The notes under the pieces were generated by a model, which searched no databases, was not told the origin of the DNA, and was given only the letters and a program-made list of their open reading frames with translations. Shown here in pieces: positions 6,473 through 9,538 of a stretch of 9,538 bases of DNA. Every line of letters begins with the position of its first letter. Within the stretch, counting starts at the first letter, position 1. The DNA is taken from contig JAMDBZ010000059.1 in the NCBI GenBank assembly GCA_023488945.1, positions 1-9,538 on the forward strand. Direction: 5' to 3'. The DNA comes from Deltaproteobacteria bacterium (lineage in GTDB: Bacteria > Desulfobacterota_E > Deferrimicrobia > Deferrimicrobiales > Deferrimicrobiaceae). Made by a program: the position numbers and the translations under genes.

Positions 6473-6701
6473 CCACCGGGTTCTTCCCGGCGCTGTCCGG
6501 TGTGCCTGTGCAGTCCCTGACCCGATCCGCAATCCCGGGATGATGTTCTCCCTCCGCTCTGTTTCCTGGCGTGCGGACTTGCCTTCTCCCGAAAATCACC
6601 GTTTCCCTCCGGTTCCCCCAAACGTTTCCACAAAGAGGCGATGCTAATGTTTTTCCGCGCGTATCCGATACGAAGACATTGAGGGGTTGGGGGCGCCTTT
6701 C
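6473..6701 (+). other. Noncoding gap before the kinase gene
   Basis: No credible coding frame of its own. A small hairpin with a 5-bp stem (CCGGG 6476-6480, loop TTCTT, CCCGG 6486-6490) follows the small protein's stop codon but has no U-run, so it is at best a weak terminator. The slightly AT-richer patch at 6640-6675 may hold the kinase promoter, but no convincing -35/-10 pair is visible. Confidence 0.3.
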
Positions 6702-9380
6702 ATGTCCGTGGAACGGCGGCGGCAAGCGACGTTCGATTCGATCGACATCCTGGATGCGATCCGGGATGCGGTCGCGGTGCTCGACGGGCAGCGCCGGGTC
6801 GTCTACGCCAACAAGGCGATGGCGGATTTCCTCGGCCTGCCGGTCGAGAAGCTCCTCGGCGAAATCTGCTGCTCGCTCATGCACTACGGTTCCGTGCCGA
6901 TTCCGGACTGTCCCTTCTCCCGGGCCGAGGCGAGCGCCGGCCGGGAGGCGATCGAGCTCGAGATCCCCGAGAAAGGGATCTGGGTGAGGGTCGCCGTCGA
7001 TCCCCTGCGCGACGCGGCGGGGAATTTCGCCGGCGCGGTCCACATCCTCTCCGACATCACCGAAGCGAAGCGGGCGCAGCGGAAGGCGGCCGAGGACTCG
7101 AACCGGTTCCTGTCCCTGATGAACAACATCCCCGGGATCGTTTACCGGGGACTTCCCGACTGGTCCTTGAGCTTCATCGGCACCGAGGTAAGACGCCTCA
7201 CCGGGTACTCGTCGCTCCAGTTCCTCTCCGGAGCGATCAGCTACAGGAACCTGATCCATCCGGATGACTTCGATCGGGTCAGGCGCACTTTCCGGCAGGC
7301 GGTCCGGGAGCGCCGGAGCGTCCTGCGCGTGGAGTACCGGATCCTCCACGGCGAAGGCGGAACGCGGTGGATCGCCGACCGGCGGCAGCTCTTTTACGAC
7401 GAGAACGGCCGGTTCGCCTACGTCGACGGGCTGCTCCTCGACATCACGGAGCGGAAGCTGTCCGAGGAGAAGCTCCGGGTGACGGACGAGAAGCTGCGCG
7501 CCCTGATCGAGACGTCCCCGCTCCCGATCCTGGCGGTCGACCTGGACGGCATGGTCACGCTGTGGAACCCCGCGGCCGAGCGCGTGTTCGGATGGACGGC
7601 CGACGAGGCGGTCGGACGGTTCAATCCGACCGTTTCCGAGACGGAACGGGACGAGTTCCGGGCCCTGCGCGAGCGGGTCGTGCGCGAAGGGGGCTTCGAA
7701 GGCGTGGAAATCCGAAGGCGCCGGAAGGACGGCACGCTCATCGACATCAGCCTCTCGACCGCGCCGATCCGGGACGAGAAAGGCGTCATCGCCGGCATCA
7801 TGGCCGTCGTCGCGGACATCACCGGGCGGAAGCGGATCGAGGAGGCGCTCCGGGAGAGCGAGGAGCGGTACCGGCGGCTCGTCGACAGCTCCCCGGAGAT
7901 GATCTTCGTGATCTCCGAAGGCCGGGTCATCTACATGAACGACACCGGGCTGAAGCTCCTCGGCGCCTCGGGCCCGGGCGACGTCATCGGGATGCCGGTC
8001 ATGACCCTCATCCACCCGGAGTCTCGGGACGCTGTCCGGCGGCGGATCCGGCAGGTGGTGGAAGAGGGAGAGCCGGTATCCCTGATGGAGCAGAAATACG
8101 TTCGGCTTGACGGCACCGTCCTCGACGTGGAGGCGATGGGGGTCCCCATCGTGCACGAGGGCCGTCCGGCGGTCCAGACCTTCGCCCGCGACCTCACGAG
8201 GCGCAGGGAGGCGGAGGAGGCGCTCCTGCGGAGCCAGGAGCAGCTCCGCCAGGCGCAGAAGATGGAGGCGGTGGGGCGGCTCGCCGGGGGCGTGGCCCAC
8301 GACTTCAACAACCTCCTGACCGCGATCCGGGGGTACACGGACCTCTTGCTGATGCGCCTCGACGACAAGTCCCCGTTGCGCCGGGACGTCGAGGAAATCA
8401 AGAAGGGGGGGGATCGGGCCGCCGCTCTGACGCAGCAACTCCTGGCCTTCAGCCGGAAGCAGGTCCTTCAGCCGAAGGTGGTGGACCTCAACGACGTCGT
8501 CGCGAACCTGGACAAGATGCTCCGGCGCCTGATCGGCGAAGACGTCGACCTGATCACGGTGCTGCGGCCCGGCCTGGGGATGGTGAAGGTCGACCCGGGC
8601 CAGATCGAGCAGGTCCTCATGAACCTCGTGGTCAACGCCCGCGACGCCATTCCGGACGGGGGGAAGATCACGATCGAGACGGCGAACGTGGAGCTCTCCG
8701 CCGAGTACGCCTCGCACCACACGTCCGCCCGGCCCGGCCCCCACGCCATGCTCGCCGTCACCGACACCGGGATCGGGATGGACGAGGAGACCAAGGCGCA
8801 CCTCTTCGAGCCGTTCTTCACGACCAAGGAGAAGGGGAAAGGGACTGGTCTCGGCCTCTCGACCGTCTACGGGATCGTGAAGCAGAGCGACGGGTGGATC
8901 TGGGTCTACAGCGAGCCCGGCATGGGGACGACGTTCAAGATCTACTTCCCGCGGCTCGATGCGGAGGATGCGGCTGCGAAGGAAACCAGGCACCACGCCT
9001 CCGTGCCGCGCGGGCGGGAGACGATCCTGCTCGTCGAGGACGAGGAGATCGTCCGGTCGCTGGCGCGGGAGGTCCTGCAAGGCAACGGCTACACGGTCCT
9101 CGAGGCCGGGGACGGGGAGGAGGCGCTCCGGGTCTGCAATGCGCGGACGAATTTCATCGACCTCATGATCACGGACGTGGTGATGCCCCGGATGGGGGGG
9201 CGGCAGCTGGCGGAGCAGATCCCGTCCCACCTGATCGGCATGAAGATCCTCTACATGTCCGGGTACCCGGACGAGGCGATCGGTCACCACGGGCTGCTCG
9301 ATCCGGGCACGTCCTTCCTCCAGAAGCCCTTCACGCTGACCGGGCTCCTGCGGAAGGTCCGCGAGGTGCTCGACGGCTGA
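6702..9380 (+). CDS. Soluble hybrid histidine kinase with four PAS domains and a C-terminal receiver
   Basis: An 892-residue cytoplasmic sensor kinase without membrane segments. Domains in order: PAS1 about 13-120, PAS2 (PAS_3-like, with HPDD and a C-terminal DITERK) 133-252, PAS3 263-378, PAS4 385-502, joined by short coiled-coil linkers ([14 protein letters not shown] type). HisKA follows, with phospho-acceptor His533 in [12 protein letters not shown], then HATPase_c with N-box Asn641/Asn645, G1 DTGIG 688-692, F-box FEPFF 702-706 and G2 GKGTGLGL 712-719. The receiver (773-892) has acidic Glu779/Asp780, phospho-acceptor Asp825 in LMITDVVMP, Ser853 and Lys875, so all key residues are intact. 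It should autophosphorylate at His533 and pass phosphate to Asp825, then to a phosphotransfer protein or regulator encoded elsewhere. The signal is unknown; PAS1 carries Cys56, Cys57, His61 and Cys70 (the last in a Cys-Pro pair). The ATG at 6702 follows GGGGG (6689-6693) by 8 bases. A TTG at 6687 would add five residues but has its purines directly abutting it. Confidence 0.93.
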   Translation: MSVERRRQATFDSIDILDAIRDAVAVLDGQRRVVYANKAMADFLGLPVEKLLGEICCSLMHYGSVPIPDCPFSRAEASAGREAIELEIPEKGIWVRVAVDPLRDAAGNFAGAVHILSDITEAKRAQRKAAEDSNRFLSLMNNIPGIVYRGLPDWSLSFIGTEVRRLTGYSSLQFLSGAISYRNLIHPDDFDRVRRTFRQAVRERRSVLRVEYRILHGEGGTRWIADRRQLFYDENGRFAYVDGLLLDITERKLSEEKLRVTDEKLRALIETSPLPILAVDLDGMVTLWNPAAERVFGWTADEAVGRFNPTVSETERDEFRALRERVVREGGFEGVEIRRRRKDGTLIDISLSTAPIRDEKGVIAGIMAVVADITGRKRIEEALRESEERYRRLVDSSPEMIFVISEGRVIYMNDTGLKLLGASGPGDVIGMPVMTLIHPESRDAVRRRIRQVVEEGEPVSLMEQKYVRLDGTVLDVEAMGVPIVHEGRPAVQTFARDLTRRREAEEALLRSQEQLRQAQKMEAVGRLAGGVAHDFNNLLTAIRGYTDLLLMRLDDKSPLRRDVEEIKKGGDRAAALTQQLLAFSRKQVLQPKVVDLNDVVANLDKMLRRLIGEDVDLITVLRPGLGMVKVDPGQIEQVLMNLVVNARDAIPDGGKITIETANVELSAEYASHHTSARPGPHAMLAVTDTGIGMDEETKAHLFEPFFTTKEKGKGTGLGLSTVYGIVKQSDGWIWVYSEPGMGTTFKIYFPRLDAEDAAAKETRHHASVPRGRETILLVEDEEIVRSLAREVLQGNGYTVLEAGDGEEALRVCNARTNFIDLMITDVVMPRMGGRQLAEQIPSHLIGMKILYMSGYPDEAIGHHGLLDPGTSFLQKPFTLTGLLRKVREVLDG

Positions 9381-9387
9381 GCCTTTC

Positions 9388-9403
9388 CGGGGAGCCCTCC
9401 CCG
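9388..9403 (+). terminator. Short hairpin after the kinase gene, possible weak terminator
   Basis: CGGGGA (9388-9393), loop GCCC, TCCCCG (9398-9403) form a perfect 6-bp G+C-rich stem starting 7 bases after the kinase stop codon. No T-run follows, so it is not a canonical intrinsic terminator; it may be an mRNA 3' end stabiliser or chance. Confidence 0.3.
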
Positions 9404-9458
9404 TCCGTGGAACCCGGGCGCGACGGCGCGCCTCTAAGTACTCCATTCCACAATTACG

Positions 9459-9538
9459 GTGACGTATTTGGAGGAGCAGTTACGCAGCAACGTTGAGTGC
9501 ACCTCCCTTGCCCTCGATCTGTATCAAGGTCTGTGGGA
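9459..9538 (+). CDS. Possible 5' end of a further gene (partial, runs off the window)
   Basis: From a GTG at 9459 the frame stays open to the window end. It reads VTYLEEQLRSNVE (residues 1-13), then CTSLALDLYQGLW, with the composition of an ordinary helical protein. The in-frame stop upstream is TAA at 9435-9437. No ribosome binding site precedes the GTG; TTG at 9468 is the other possible start. Third codon positions are less G/C-rich than in the neighbouring genes, which may hint at different ancestry, but 26 codons are too few to judge. A second frame (9463-9538, with TTG at 9493) is also open and gives IKVCG near its end, but it looks less protein-like to me. No function is proposed. Confidence 0.35.
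   Translation, partial: MTYLEEQLRSNVECTSLALDLYQGLW

Noticed and set aside
6566..6583. Sigma-54 promoter-like CTGGCGTGCGGACTTGC before the kinase gene
   Set aside because: The GG and GC doublets are 11 bases apart rather than the strict 10, and the ACG and TTGC parts are imperfect.
6288..9446. 1052-residue open frame on the minus strand, antisense to the kinase and small-protein genes
   Set aside because: Low-complexity His/Arg/Asp/Pro composition typical of an antisense shadow; the plus strand encodes recognisable PAS, HisKA, HATPase and receiver domains throughout.

Overview
The window is G+C-rich (roughly two thirds by eye) with strongly G/C-ending codons. It looks like chromosomal DNA of a Gram-negative bacterium: it carries an AsmA-type envelope protein, a lipoprotein and a large cytoplasmic hybrid histidine kinase. 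The style of these proteins suits a deltaproteobacterial (Desulfobacterota-like) lineage, but that is inference; there is no rRNA or marker gene to settle it. No tRNA, rRNA, CRISPR array, insertion sequence or phage gene was seen.

Layout. On the minus strand, 4085-450 encodes a 1211-residue AsmA/YhdP-like protein. It is followed after 48 bases by a small lipoprotein gene (401-36), so the two probably form an envelope operon. A roughly 200-270 bp divergent intergenic region (4086-4353) separates this pair from a plus-strand flavoprotein gene (4354-5385). The flavoprotein resembles thioredoxin reductase and ferredoxin-NADP reductase but lacks the CxxC redox pair. Converging on it from the minus strand, 13 bases away, is a 101-residue coiled-coil protein (5704-5399) of the sll1863-like stress type. 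Just upstream, on the plus strand, is a 5'-truncated remnant of a DJ-1/PfpI-family gene (about 5859-6062).

Next comes an unusually AT-rich promoter-like patch (6180-6232) driving a 72-residue small protein of unknown function (6254-6472). After a further noncoding gap lies a soluble hybrid histidine kinase with four PAS domains, a HisKA/HATPase core and a C-terminal receiver (6702-9380). The last 80 bases may hold the start of another gene in a slightly less G+C-rich context.

Functional reading. The left half is envelope biogenesis. The middle is redox and stress functions. The right half is a signalling protein without an adjacent response-regulator gene. Nothing in the window amounts to a clear new multi-gene system. 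The observations most worth a second look are the chained mini-ORFs before the AsmA gene, the PfpI remnant, the CxxC-less reductase, and the small protein with its own AT-rich promoter beside the kinase.
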